Source of the DNA: Pelagibacteraceae bacterium
Lineage (GTDB): Bacteria > Pseudomonadota > Alphaproteobacteria > HIMB59
Assembly (NCBI GenBank): GCA_002705265.1
Contig: PAHR01000033.1
Span: forward strand, 1-39,558
DNA: 39,558 bases
Reading direction: 5' to 3'
Part shown: piece after piece, positions 7,599 through 14,643 of the stretch
How positions within the stretch are numbered: position 1 is the stretch's first letter
How the letters are laid out: each line of letters opens with the position of its first letter
Program-made: the position numbers and the translations under genes
Notes under the pieces: model-generated
Databases searched by the model: none
What the model saw: only the letters and a program-made list of their open reading frames with translations
What the model was told of the DNA's origin: nothing

Positions 7599-7665
7599 AT
7601 CACTCACTTTCTGCAAGTGTAGTGATCCGTAAGTGATACAAACCGAAATTTTTTTTTGTATCACT
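7599..7665. repeat. Cluster of AGTGAT/ATCACT motifs with an 11-bp inverted repeat
   Basis: ATCACT at 7599 and 7660 and AGTGAT at 7621 and 7632 form a cluster just outside the tRNA-Arg 3' end. Bases 7632-7642 and 7655-7665 are perfect 11-bp inverted repeats separated by 12 bp. The T-run lies in the loop rather than after the stem, so this is not a classic terminator. It may be a protein binding array such as recombinase arm sites (speculative). Confidence 0.45.
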
Positions 7666-7686
7666 CGAAAAAAGCCAGGGTTTAAT

Positions 7687-7763
7687 TGGCGCACTCGACA
7701 GGAATCGAACCTGTGACCCCCAGATTAGGAATCTGGTGCTCTATCCTACTGAGCTACGAGTGC
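7687..7763 (-). tRNA. tRNA-Arg (anticodon CCT), CCA encoded
   Basis: The minus strand folds into a full cloverleaf of 77 nt: acceptor GCACTCG/CGAGTGC, D arm GCTC/GAGC, anticodon stem CCAGA/TCTGG around the loop TTCCTAA, T stem ACAGG/CCTGT with loop TTCGATT, discriminator G and a coded CCA. The anticodon CCT reads AGG arginine codons. Its 3' 47 bases plus one flanking base are duplicated at 7012-7059. It lies between the small membrane-protein ORF and recX. Confidence 0.97.
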
Positions 7764-7810
7764 ATTCTTATAATTATGTATTTTTAATATAGAATGATTA
7801 TATTTTAATT

Positions 7811-8299
7811 ATGGACACTAACCTAAATGATTTTTTATTTAACCAAGCTGTAAGCTATTTGGGTCGCTATCCTTCAACAAAAAGAAAATTAAAAATTCAT
7901 TTAAAAAAAAGAATGAAAAGTAAGAGATATATTTCTAAACTTAAAATAGATAAAAATTTAAATTTAGAAGAACTGCTCGATACAATTATAGAAAAACTAG
8001 TTGAACTAAAAATTCTTAATGAATTAAATTATATGGAATCTCTTTTTAATCATTTTACTAGATCGTTGTTTCCATTAAAAAAAATGAATCAAAAATTTTA
8101 TGCTCAAGGATTTGAGATTAAAGATATAGAAAATTTTTTAGATAAAAAAGTTATTGAAGAACCCGAATTAGAATTAAGAATCTTAGAAAATTATGTTAAG
8201 AAAAAAAAACTAAAAACTTCTGACCTATTAATTTTTAAAAAGAAAGTTTATTCTCAAGGATTTAAAGACGATACAATTAATAATTACTTGAAAGACTGA
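7811..8299 (+). CDS. recX: RecX-family regulatory protein
   Basis: RecX proteins bind RecA filaments and limit recombinase activity. The 162-residue product is basic and helical, with the opening A-x-x-YLGRYPSTKRKLKIHLKKR pattern, the mid-protein LVELKILNELNYMESLFNHF segment (equivalent to the L..glldD..fa motif) and two later QGF repeats (FYAQGFEIKDIENFL, VYSQGFKDDTINNYL), matching the three-repeat RecX layout. No recA gene is adjacent. It is very rich in lysine, in line with the AT-rich genome. It is convergent with rpmF, ending on the base before the rpmF stop. Confidence 0.8.
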   Translation: MDTNLNDFLFNQAVSYLGRYPSTKRKLKIHLKKRMKSKRYISKLKIDKNLNLEELLDTIIEKLVELKILNELNYMESLFNHFTRSLFPLKKMNQKFYAQGFEIKDIENFLDKKVIEEPELELRILENYVKKKKLKTSDLLIFKKKVYSQGFKDDTINNYLKD

Positions 8300-8557
8300 T
8301 TATTTTTTTTCTTGAGGTTCGATAGTCTTAGTATCTGTTGCTTCAGTTACAGGTGCTTCATCGGATCCTTCGACTTTTTTAGCTTTTTTAACAATAATTT
8401 GTTTTCCGCGATACATTCCTGTACTTAAATCAATATGGTGAGGTCTTCTTAATTCGCCTGATTTTTTATCTTCAACAAAAGATTGAGATATAGCTCTATC
8501 ATGAGCTCTTCGCATATTCCTTCTTGAAGGTGATACTTTTTGTTTTGGTACAGCCAT
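8300..8557 (-). CDS. rpmF: 50S ribosomal protein L32 with acidic tail
   Basis: Large-subunit ribosomal protein. The start [20 protein letters not shown] is the L32 signature, followed by [20 protein letters not shown]. No zinc-binding cysteines are present, as is usual for alphaproteobacterial L32. The product is 85 residues; after the ~60-residue core it carries an extra tail rich in Glu, Thr and Pro. An upstream start at 8617 would add 20 hydrophobic residues unlike L32, so 8557 is chosen. It is convergent with recX and divergent from the FYDLN-acid gene. Confidence 0.96.
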   Translation of the reverse strand: MAVPKQKVSPSRRNMRRAHDRAISQSFVEDKKSGELRRPHHIDLSTGMYRGKQIIVKKAKKVEGSDEAPVTEATDTKTIEPQEKK

Positions 8558-8602
8558 AATGAAGCGATAACATAATAAAAATTTGCGGAAATTACAATAA
8601 TA

Positions 8603-8941
8603 ATGTATATAAACCAATTAATGTCAGAAGAAGTATTAGATTTAGGTCATAAAAGAGTATGTCCTTTGTGTTCAGCAAAATACTACGACTTTTATCAAGA
8701 CGAGCTTGAATGCCCATCTTGTGGGAAAACTATTCAAGCATCTAACATTAATAAACCAAAAAGAGGTAGAAAAGCTGGGATAGTTGCCATACCTTCACAA
8801 AAAGTAAAAGAAAATGATGACCTAAAAGATTTAATAGAAGATACACCCGAAGAGGATAGTGCTTCAAGTGAAGAAGAAAATTTGAGTGAAGATATAAGCA
8901 TTGATATTTCTTCAAACAAAGAACCTGAAGAAACTAGTTAA
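8603..8941 (+). CDS. FYDLN-acid domain (TIGR02300-like) zinc-ribbon protein
   Basis: Small alphaproteobacterial protein of unknown role. The N-terminal part [28 protein letters not shown] has two CxxC pairs forming a zinc ribbon, and the C-terminal half is strongly acidic (runs of Glu, Asp and Ser), which is the pattern of the FYDLN-acid family. The ATG at 8603 gives 112 residues; an ATG at 8621 ([12 protein letters not shown]) is equally likely and closer to family starts. It is divergent from rpmF with only 45-63 bp between start codons. The acidic tail could bind basic partners such as nucleic-acid binding proteins (speculative). Confidence 0.85.
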   Translation: MYINQLMSEEVLDLGHKRVCPLCSAKYYDFYQDELECPSCGKTIQASNINKPKRGRKAGIVAIPSQKVKENDDLKDLIEDTPEEDSASSEEENLSEDISIDISSNKEPEETS

Positions 8942-8959
8942 TAAATTATATAAAAAAAT

Positions 8960-9640
8960 TTACCTTTTATTTAAAATTTCAAGTATTTTTTTTGATGCTT
9001 CATCAAATTTTATAGAAGATGATATAGCAAATTCCCTTGTATATCTCTCAAAAGCAACTTGAAACATTTGTCTTTCACTGTAAGACTGTTCCGTTTGATC
9101 ATCTTTTCTAAAGAGATCTCTAACTACATCTGATAATAATTTAATATTACCTGAATTAATTTTTTGGTCATACTCCTGAGCTCTTCTGCTCCACATAGCT
9201 TTTTTAATTTTTGGTTTTCGTTTAAGATTTGAGAGGGTTCTTGTCATGGTAGATTTAGTTGTAATGTCTCTTAATCCAATTAATTTAGCTTTACTAAAAG
9301 GCACTCTAATTGTTAATTTGTCTTGAAAAAATTGTATTACATATAGTTGTTCTTCTAATAAATCATATTGAAATTTTTCTATAGTAAGGATTCTACCTAC
9401 ACCATGTGTGGGATAAACAATATTATCTCCTGGTTTAAATTCTTGTAGAGCTAAAACTTTTTTTATTTTTGGAGGTTTTGGAACTACTATTTTTTTTATA
9501 ATTTTCTTTTTTACAATTTTCTTTAATGGTTTTTTTTTCACTATTTTTTTTGCGGGTTTTTTATCTAAATTTTTTGAGGTCTTTTTAGTTGTTTTTTTTA
9601 CATTTTTTTTTGTAACTTTTTTTGTTTTTTTCTTAATCAT
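8960..9640 (-). CDS. carD: CarD/CdnL-family transcription regulator with lysine-rich N-terminal tail
   Basis: CarD_CdnL proteins bind the RNA polymerase beta subunit and stabilise open complexes at promoters. The domain begins near residue 68 with [17 protein letters not shown] and continues through [27 protein letters not shown]; a helical C-terminal part holds the conserved [14 protein letters not shown] segment. In front is a tail of about 60 residues made almost only of Lys, Thr, Val, Ile and Pro, giving 226 residues against about 170 in typical family members. The tail resembles a histone H1 tail and suggests extra DNA contact (inference). It overlaps fdxA by 4 bp. Confidence 0.93.
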   Translation of the reverse strand: MIKKKTKKVTKKNVKKTTKKTSKNLDKKPAKKIVKKKPLKKIVKKKIIKKIVVPKPPKIKKVLALQEFKPGDNIVYPTHGVGRILTIEKFQYDLLEEQLYVIQFFQDKLTIRVPFSKAKLIGLRDITTKSTMTRTLSNLKRKPKIKKAMWSRRAQEYDQKINSGNIKLLSDVVRDLFRKDDQTEQSYSERQMFQVAFERYTREFAISSSIKFDEASKKILEILNKR

Positions 9641-9972
9641 TTTTCTCCACCCTTTTCACTAAAATGTTTTTCAAATTTATTTGGAACTTTTTCCCAATCT
9701 TTAGCATCTGCCGGCGCTTCTTTTTTTTCTTTTATATTTGGCCAGATCTCAGAATATTTGGTATTGATCTCTAACCATTTTTCTGTTCCTTCAATAGTAT
9801 CAGGTACTATTGCTTCTACAGGGCATTCTGGCTCACAAACACCACAGTCTATGCATTCATCTGGATTTATAACTAGCATATTTTCTCCCTCATAAAAACA
9901 ATCAACGGGACAAACTTCAACACAATCAGTAAACTTGCATTTAATACATTTTTCATCTACTAGATATGTCAT
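9637..9972 (-). CDS. fdxA: 7Fe-8S ferredoxin FdxA
   Basis: Small electron carrier. Cys9, Cys12, Cys17, Cys21 and Cys25 in the N-terminal segment and the [12 protein letters not shown] group (Cys40, 43, 46, 50) match the FdxA pattern of one 3Fe-4S plus one 4Fe-4S cluster. The [21 protein letters not shown] start is highly typical. Length is 111 residues. It lies between a TerB-like gene and carD with overlaps on both sides (20 bp and 4 bp). The pairing of fdxA with carD and a Suv3-like helicase is common in alphaproteobacteria. Confidence 0.96.
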   Translation of the reverse strand: MTYLVDEKCIKCKFTDCVEVCPVDCFYEGENMLVINPDECIDCGVCEPECPVEAIVPDTIEGTEKWLEINTKYSEIWPNIKEKKEAPADAKDWEKVPNKFEKHFSEKGGEK

Positions 9973-10399
9973 TTTTTACTTTATTTCTTATACTGATAAA
10001 ATCATTATCTTCAATACCTAATAAAACTGCTATTTTTCTTACTATAGAAGTTTCAAAAATATCCTCTTCTTCATCTATAAGCAAAACCTGCCAACATATT
10101 AATATTAAATATTTTCTCTTTTCATAAGGCAAATGATTTTTTAATTGATAAGCTATATTGGTTAAATCAGGATTGAAATGATTTTCATTTTGAAGTTTTC
10201 TTAATTCCGATACATTAATATCTTTTCTTATATCAAAGTACTTTTCAATTAATTCAGATGTTAAGTTTATTTCCCTATCATCTATATTATGGTCAGCTAC
10301 AATAATTTCATAAATTAAAAGATATAGATTTTTATTAATATAATTATCTTTTTTTATTTCTTCTTTACTTTCAAATAATTTTTTTAATTTACCTAGCAT
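9953..10399 (-). CDS. TerB-like helical domain protein
   Basis: A 148-residue, all-helical cytoplasmic protein. Two copies of the TerB-type pattern are visible: [21 protein letters not shown] in the first half and [21 protein letters not shown] in the second, each placing acidic residues after a hydrophobic helix as in the TerB/DjlA metal-binding fold. Biochemical role is unknown; tellurite resistance should not be inferred. It overlaps the helicase gene by 11 bp and fdxA by 20 bp, so it is firmly in the operon. In many alphaproteobacteria an S4 RNA-binding gene occupies this position (from memory). Confidence 0.75.
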   Translation of the reverse strand: MLGKLKKLFESKEEIKKDNYINKNLYLLIYEIIVADHNIDDREINLTSELIEKYFDIRKDINVSELRKLQNENHFNPDLTNIAYQLKNHLPYEKRKYLILICWQVLLIDEEEDIFETSIVRKIAVLLGIEDNDFISIRNKVKNDISSR

Positions 10400-12914
10400 T
10401 GATTTTATTTAATTCATTAAAAGGATTATTAAAAAGAGGTTGTTTCTTGGTGTTTATTTTATTCAAAGGTTTTTTTGTTTTGTTTTTTTCTTTTTGTATT
10501 TTTATTTGTTTTTTTATAACTATTTGATCATTTTCACCAGTTTGAATAATTTGAAAGTTTCTTGACAGTAATATTTCTACTAATTTTTCTTTTTTAATTC
10601 CTAAAAGATTTGATAAATCAATGGGAAGGGCATAAGGACCTCGCATTTCTCTCTTAAAAAGACTTTTTTCAAATTCATTGAAAACATCTAATCTTATTAG
10701 GAAATTTAACTCCTTATAAAAACCTAAAAAACTATATAAGTCTTTGTTATTATTTTTATATATAATTGTTGCATTGCCATCCCTAGGAATATAGTTCTCT
10801 GAATTATATTTAGTCTCATTAAAAACACACCATAAATTAAACTTTAAAGTCATTAACTCAGGTCTTAGCAATTCTGTATTGTATATAATGTTTTTTCCTA
10901 GTCTAAAATTTAAAGAGTGTATTTTTTTTCTTTGGCTTTCATCAATTTTTTTAAAATCATCTAAAACACCTTTTTTGTAATAATTGAAATTATTTTCAAT
11001 TAATTGGTACACAAAAGTTCTCTCTTCAGAGGATTTGTTAAACTCTTCGAGATTTGTTTTTAAATTAAGCTTGTTTTCAATATTAACAAAAATCCAGTTC
11101 TCAATTTTTGTATGTATTTTATCTATGTCATTGGCGCTTAGTAATTTTTCATCAACTAATAATTTGATAGATGGCTTAAATACAGTTTCTCCTTTAACAA
11201 TCTTTGCAATTTTTTCCTCTCCCCACAAAATATGTAAGTTCTCAAAATTTCCGTATTTGTCTTCATTGGCGACGCACTTTATACTTTCTTCTGGAGCATC
11301 AATAAAAGATTTTGTATTCATTTGTATATTTAGAGAAATTTGCTCAATAATAATTTTTTTGTAATTTTCATTAAGTATATCCTTAAATTTATCATAAAAA
11401 ACTAACCTAAACCCTATAAATCTTCCTATTATCTCGTCTTTTATATATATGTAGCCATTTGGGTCAATGTTTATATTTTTATAACTCAAATTTAAATTTT
11501 GAACGATGGCGCTCTGATTTTTATCAACAAATTTCTGCAATAAATTATTGTGAATTTCTTCTGAAAGTCTGTTTTCTATTTCTTCTACAACTTTTGTCCA
11601 GTGATTAGATTCAAGCCACTGATTATAGTTTGTAATATAAAGCCATGTTCTTGTTTCATTTAAATTATAAATTAAATCATTAATACTTCCTTTATAGTCT
11701 TCTAATTTTTTTATGTTACTGTTTAAAAAATTTTCTGAAAGCTTCCATCTATTCCTATGAAGTTCACCATAAATATTTGATAATAGAATTAGGTGTTTTT
11801 CATCAGATATATTTTGAAAGTCAGGTATTCTACAAACATCCCATAAAACTTCTAATTCTTTTGAATTAGTAATAACAAATTTTTTTTTATACTCACCTAA
11901 GAACTTCATTAAGAAGTTTTGATCAGAAGCATCTTTTTTCAAAACTAATTTTGAATTAGGGGGGTTTTTTCTTAGTGATCTAATTAAATCGTAAGGTGAT
12001 TTAAAAATAAGTTTATGATTTCTCCAAAATATTTTCTTAAGAGGTTGAAATTTATTTGTTTGAATACTTTCTATCATACCTTTATTTTGAAACCTCGCTC
12101 CTAAAGTAGAACCAAAAAATCCTTGCTTGGTGTGCCTTCCTGCTCGACCGGCAATTTGAGCAATTTCCAAATCATTAAGGGGCCTAAGGTATTTTCCATC
12201 AAATTTCTCTAAACTTGAAAAATAGACTTGAGTGATATCTAAATTTAAACCCATTCCAATTGCATCTGTGGCTACAATATAATCAACGTCCCCATCTTCA
12301 TATAGTTTTACTTGGGCATTCCTAGTTTTTGGGCTTAAGGCTCCAACAACTAAAGCAACTCCTCCCTTGAGGGTTCTCACTTGGTCAGCAATTTCATATA
12401 GATCAATTAAATTAAATGCTATGATTGCTGATCTTGGTTTAATATTTTGAATTTTTTTGTGAGTTATAAAATTTAATTGAGAAAACCTATTTTTAAATTT
12501 AATTTCTGCTTCGGGTAAAAGCTCTTTTATTAAATCTTCCATAACAGTCGATCCTAAAAAAATAGTTTTGAATTCACCCCTTACATATAAAAGTTTTTGT
12601 GTAAAAATATGCCCTCTCTCATAGTCAGAAGCTAATTGAATCTCATCAACACAAATAAACTCTAAGTCAACCTCTGGCATAGATTCGACAGTACAAAAAA
12701 AATATTTTGCATTTTTGGGAATAATTTTTTCTTCTCCAGTAATTAATGCAATTTGATCAATTGGATATTTTTTGCATGCTTTATCGTAGTTTTCACGTGC
12801 TAAAAGCCTTAAAGGGAAACCAAAAGCGCCATTTTTATACAAAAACATTTGATTAAAAGCATCAAAAGTTTTTCCGGTGTTAGTTGGGCCTAAAATTACT
12901 TCAATTAAACTCAT
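10389..12914 (-). CDS. Suv3-like ATP-dependent RNA helicase
   Basis: Superfamily 2 helicase related to mitochondrial SUV3, which unwinds RNA for degradation. Walker A GPTNTGKT is at residues 9-16, the motif I follow-on GAFGFPLRLLARENYDK comes next, motif II is VDEIQLASD, motif III LGSTV, and motif VI QIAGRAGRH. VATDAIGMGLNLD precedes motif VI as in SUV3. The middle and C-terminal part (to 841) is long and poorly conserved, ending in a Lys-rich tail. It heads the minus-strand unit helicase-TerB-fdxA-carD and is divergent from the H1-like gene. Confidence 0.9.
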   Translation of the reverse strand: MSLIEVILGPTNTGKTFDAFNQMFLYKNGAFGFPLRLLARENYDKACKKYPIDQIALITGEEKIIPKNAKYFFCTVESMPEVDLEFICVDEIQLASDYERGHIFTQKLLYVRGEFKTIFLGSTVMEDLIKELLPEAEIKFKNRFSQLNFITHKKIQNIKPRSAIIAFNLIDLYEIADQVRTLKGGVALVVGALSPKTRNAQVKLYEDGDVDYIVATDAIGMGLNLDITQVYFSSLEKFDGKYLRPLNDLEIAQIAGRAGRHTKQGFFGSTLGARFQNKGMIESIQTNKFQPLKKIFWRNHKLIFKSPYDLIRSLRKNPPNSKLVLKKDASDQNFLMKFLGEYKKKFVITNSKELEVLWDVCRIPDFQNISDEKHLILLSNIYGELHRNRWKLSENFLNSNIKKLEDYKGSINDLIYNLNETRTWLYITNYNQWLESNHWTKVVEEIENRLSEEIHNNLLQKFVDKNQSAIVQNLNLSYKNINIDPNGYIYIKDEIIGRFIGFRLVFYDKFKDILNENYKKIIIEQISLNIQMNTKSFIDAPEESIKCVANEDKYGNFENLHILWGEEKIAKIVKGETVFKPSIKLLVDEKLLSANDIDKIHTKIENWIFVNIENKLNLKTNLEEFNKSSEERTFVYQLIENNFNYYKKGVLDDFKKIDESQRKKIHSLNFRLGKNIIYNTELLRPELMTLKFNLWCVFNETKYNSENYIPRDGNATIIYKNNNKDLYSFLGFYKELNFLIRLDVFNEFEKSLFKREMRGPYALPIDLSNLLGIKKEKLVEILLSRNFQIIQTGENDQIVIKKQIKIQKEKNKTKKPLNKINTKKQPLFNNPFNELNKINAR

Positions 12915-12944
12915 TTATAAAAAAATAACACAACAAATAAGATG

Positions 12945-12950
12945 TTGACA
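12945..12950 (+). promoter_or_regulatory. TTGACA -35-like element for the H1-like gene
   Basis: An exact TTGACA lies in the divergent spacer about 100 bp before the H1-like start. The matching -10 hexamer is unclear: AT-rich candidates follow but none has both good sequence and 16-18 bp spacing. It is offered only as a likely promoter region. Confidence 0.3.
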
Positions 12951-12984
12951 TAGTTAAATCTTTTTTTAATGTTTTTATTAGGTT

Positions 12985-13005
12985 GCGAATATTATAAATA
13001 TTCGC
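12985..13005 (+). promoter_or_regulatory. Hairpin in the H1-like gene leader
   Basis: Perfect 9-bp arms GCGAATATT (12985-12993) and AATATTCGC (12997-13005) flank a 3-base loop. It lies 41 bp before the start codon at 13047 and 6 bp before a second palindrome. It may be an mRNA leader structure or an operator. Confidence 0.5.
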
Positions 13006-13010
13006 ATCAT

Positions 13011-13026
13011 TACTAACTAGTTAGTA
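13011..13026. promoter_or_regulatory. 16-bp perfect palindrome TACTAACTAGTTAGTA
   Basis: A perfect 16-bp palindrome sits just ahead of the ribosome binding site of the H1-like gene; ATCA and TGAT outside it add four more pairs if one T is bulged. Dyads of this size usually bind dimeric regulators, but a leader stem is also possible. Confidence 0.5.
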
Positions 13027-13046
13027 TGATAAATAAGGAGGCTATT

Positions 13047-13325
13047 ATGGCTGCAAAAAAAAGAAAAGCTGCACCTAAGAAAAAAAAGGCAGCTCCTAAG
13101 AAAAGGAAGGCTGCAAAAAAAGCAGCTCCTAAGAGACGTAAAGCTGCTAAGAAAAAAGCGGCTCCTAAGAAGAGAAAAGCTACTAAGAGAAAAGCTGCTA
13201 AGAAAAAAGCGGCTCCTAAGAGACGTAAGGCTGCTAAGAAAAAAGCAGCTCCTAAGAAACGTAAGGCTGCTAAGAAAAAAGCAGCTCCTAAGAGACGTAA
13301 GGCTGCTAAGAAAAGAAGAAGATAG
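13047..13325 (+). CDS. Histone H1-like lysine/alanine-rich DNA-binding protein
   Basis: A 92-residue protein made nearly only of Lys, Ala, Arg and Pro, resembling the C-terminal tail of eukaryotic H1 and bacterial HC1/HC2-like proteins. It repeats a 12-residue unit of the KKKAAPKRRKAA type about seven times, alternating PKKRK and PKRRK. Such tails bind DNA or RNA without sequence preference and compact nucleoids (family knowledge). An upstream ATG at 13026 exists, but the strong AAGGAGG at 13035-13041 sits 5 bp before ATG 13047, which decides the start. It has its own structured leader and terminator, suggesting high, independent expression. Confidence 0.9.
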   Translation: MAAKKRKAAPKKKKAAPKKRKAAKKAAPKRRKAAKKKAAPKKRKATKRKAAKKKAAPKRRKAAKKKAAPKKRKAAKKKAAPKRRKAAKKRRR

Positions 13326-13357
13326 TTTATTAACTTTTTATTCTTTAGAAGTTCATT

Positions 13358-13387
13358 TAAAAGCGGGTTATAATAACCCGCTTTTTT
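13358..13387 (+). terminator. Rho-independent terminator after the H1-like gene
   Basis: AAGCGGGTTA and TAACCCGCTT pair perfectly around a 3-base loop, with flanking A and T runs; the stem is followed by six T. It lies about 35 bp after the H1-like stop. The T run ends on the base before the ccmA start codon. Confidence 0.92.
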
Positions 13388-13990
13388 ATGATTAAAATAT
13401 CTGACCTATCATTTGCTCGAGGAAACCAATTAATATTAAAAAATATTAATATTGAAATTAGGCCTTCAGAAATTTTTTTAGTTAAAGGTGCTAATGGCAA
13501 GGGTAAAACCACACTTTTGTCTTGTATTGCAAATTTGCTTGAACCACTCTCAGGATCAATTACGTATTTTTCTGAAAAAATTGATAGTGCTATCACATCA
13601 AAAAATTTCACCTTTTGGGGAGAGGAAAATTATGGAATCGAAGATTTTAGTATTATTAAAAATATTCACTATTGGCTAAACGCTAATAACGCGTCTCCAA
13701 AAGAAGAAAATATAAAAAAAACAATATCTTATTTATATGGAAGTATTGATATTAAAAAAAAATTTTCTACTCTTTCATATGGGCAGAAAAGGAAAATAAA
13801 AATATTACTTTTAATGCTAATTGATAAACCAGTTTGGATATTAGACGATCCATATAATGGACTTGATGATGAAACAATTCACAGACTCAATGAAATTATT
13901 TTATTAAAAAGACGAGGGAATGGAATAATAATTATAGCAAGTCATCAACACCCAAAAATAGAGGGAGTGAAAGAATTTCAAATTTTATGA
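13388..13990 (+). CDS. ccmA: Heme exporter ATP-binding protein CcmA
   Basis: ATPase of the CcmABC complex that releases holo-CcmE during cytochrome c maturation. Walker A GANGKGKTT is at residues 34-42, the signature is LSYGQKRK, and Walker B reads PVWILDDPYNGLD, followed by the ASHQH switch histidine. Length of 200 residues is normal for CcmA. The ATG at 13388 directly follows the T run of the upstream terminator, so no Shine-Dalgarno site is available; the message may be leaderless or made by read-through. It overlaps ccmB by 4 bp. Confidence 0.94.
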   Translation: MIKISDLSFARGNQLILKNINIEIRPSEIFLVKGANGKGKTTLLSCIANLLEPLSGSITYFSEKIDSAITSKNFTFWGEENYGIEDFSIIKNIHYWLNANNASPKEENIKKTISYLYGSIDIKKKFSTLSYGQKRKIKILLLMLIDKPVWILDDPYNGLDDETIHRLNEIILLKRRGNGIIIIASHQHPKIEGVKEFQIL

Positions 13991-14643
13991 TTAAGAATTT
14001 TTTTTTATTTTGTTTAAAGGAATGGCAGTTAATGACTTTAAAAAGTCTTCAATCCCTTGTTTTATTTAGCTTTATTATTATATCATCTACAATTTTTGGC
14101 TTAGCATTAAGATACATTCAGGTTGATTTAAAAATTTCAATGTCTGTTGTTTGGATAATTTTATTTTTAGTAGCAATGATTAAAGTTGAAAAAGTTTACC
14201 AGGAAGATTTTTCAGAACCAAAAATTCAGCAATATATAATGTCCTCATTGTCCTTAGAGGCTATTGTTTTTGTTAAAAATATATTTATTTATCTCAACTT
14301 ATCTTTTTTCTTTTTTATTACTTCACCTTTTATTTTTCTTGCTCTATCATTAAATTTTGAACTATTTTTGTATGTTAATCTTCTTGCAACTCTTTCACTT
14401 TTAAGCATAGTTTTTATTTCTTCAATAACTGCTTCAATCACTAATTCTAAGAATAATAGGCATGCTATTATGAGCGTAATGACGCTTCCTTTATTTATTC
14501 CTATTTTAATTTTTACTATTAGTGCATTGGATATGGATTTAAAGAATATTAACTCATATGTTTTCTTTATAGCTTATTTCTTATTAAATCTTGCTTTTTC
14601 TCCTTTATTAACTAGTTTTGCTTTAAAAAAATTATCAATTTAA
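13987..14643 (+). CDS. ccmB: Heme exporter membrane protein CcmB
   Basis: Integral membrane partner of CcmA in cytochrome c maturation system I. The 218-residue product begins with a short amphipathic segment (LFCLKEWQLMTLKSLQS), then six hydrophobic segments, matching CcmB topology. The conserved F.LALRYIQ and LPLFIPILIF stretches are seen. It is coupled to ccmA by an ATGA overlap and to ccmC by TAATG. Confidence 0.92.
   Translation: MIKNFFLFCLKEWQLMTLKSLQSLVLFSFIIISSTIFGLALRYIQVDLKISMSVVWIILFLVAMIKVEKVYQEDFSEPKIQQYIMSSLSLEAIVFVKNIFIYLNLSFFFFITSPFIFLALSLNFELFLYVNLLATLSLLSIVFISSITASITNSKNNRHAIMSVMTLPLFIPILIFTISALDMDLKNINSYVFFIAYFLLNLAFSPLLTSFALKKLSI

Larger units (their letters stand above)
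7012..7733. mobile_element. Putative minimal or eroded integrated element at tRNA-Arg
   Basis: Two 48-bp direct repeats 674 bp apart bound one ORF (7194-7595) and a cluster of AGTGAT inverted repeats. The repeat identical to the tRNA 3' end implies site-specific insertion downstream of tRNA-Arg, with the pre-insertion order gcrA, tRNA-Arg, recX (inference). There is no integrase, so the segment is either a decayed remnant or a non-autonomous cassette moved by a recombinase in trans. Confidence 0.5.

Noticed and set aside
9953-10399. Tellurite-resistance gene by TerB similarity
   Set aside because: The TerB fold is used widely in unrelated roles; no terC, terD or terZ gene is present, so resistance is not supported.
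10984-11364. Open frame of 126 codons antisense to the Suv3-like helicase
   Set aside because: Shadow of a well-supported gene; hydrophobic residues arise from reverse-reading Lys/Asn/Glu codons.
13050-13320. Regular 36-bp repeats that could suggest a CRISPR or satellite array
   Set aside because: The repeats keep one reading frame, have no spacers of unique sequence and encode the KKKAAPKRRKAA-type units of the H1-like protein.
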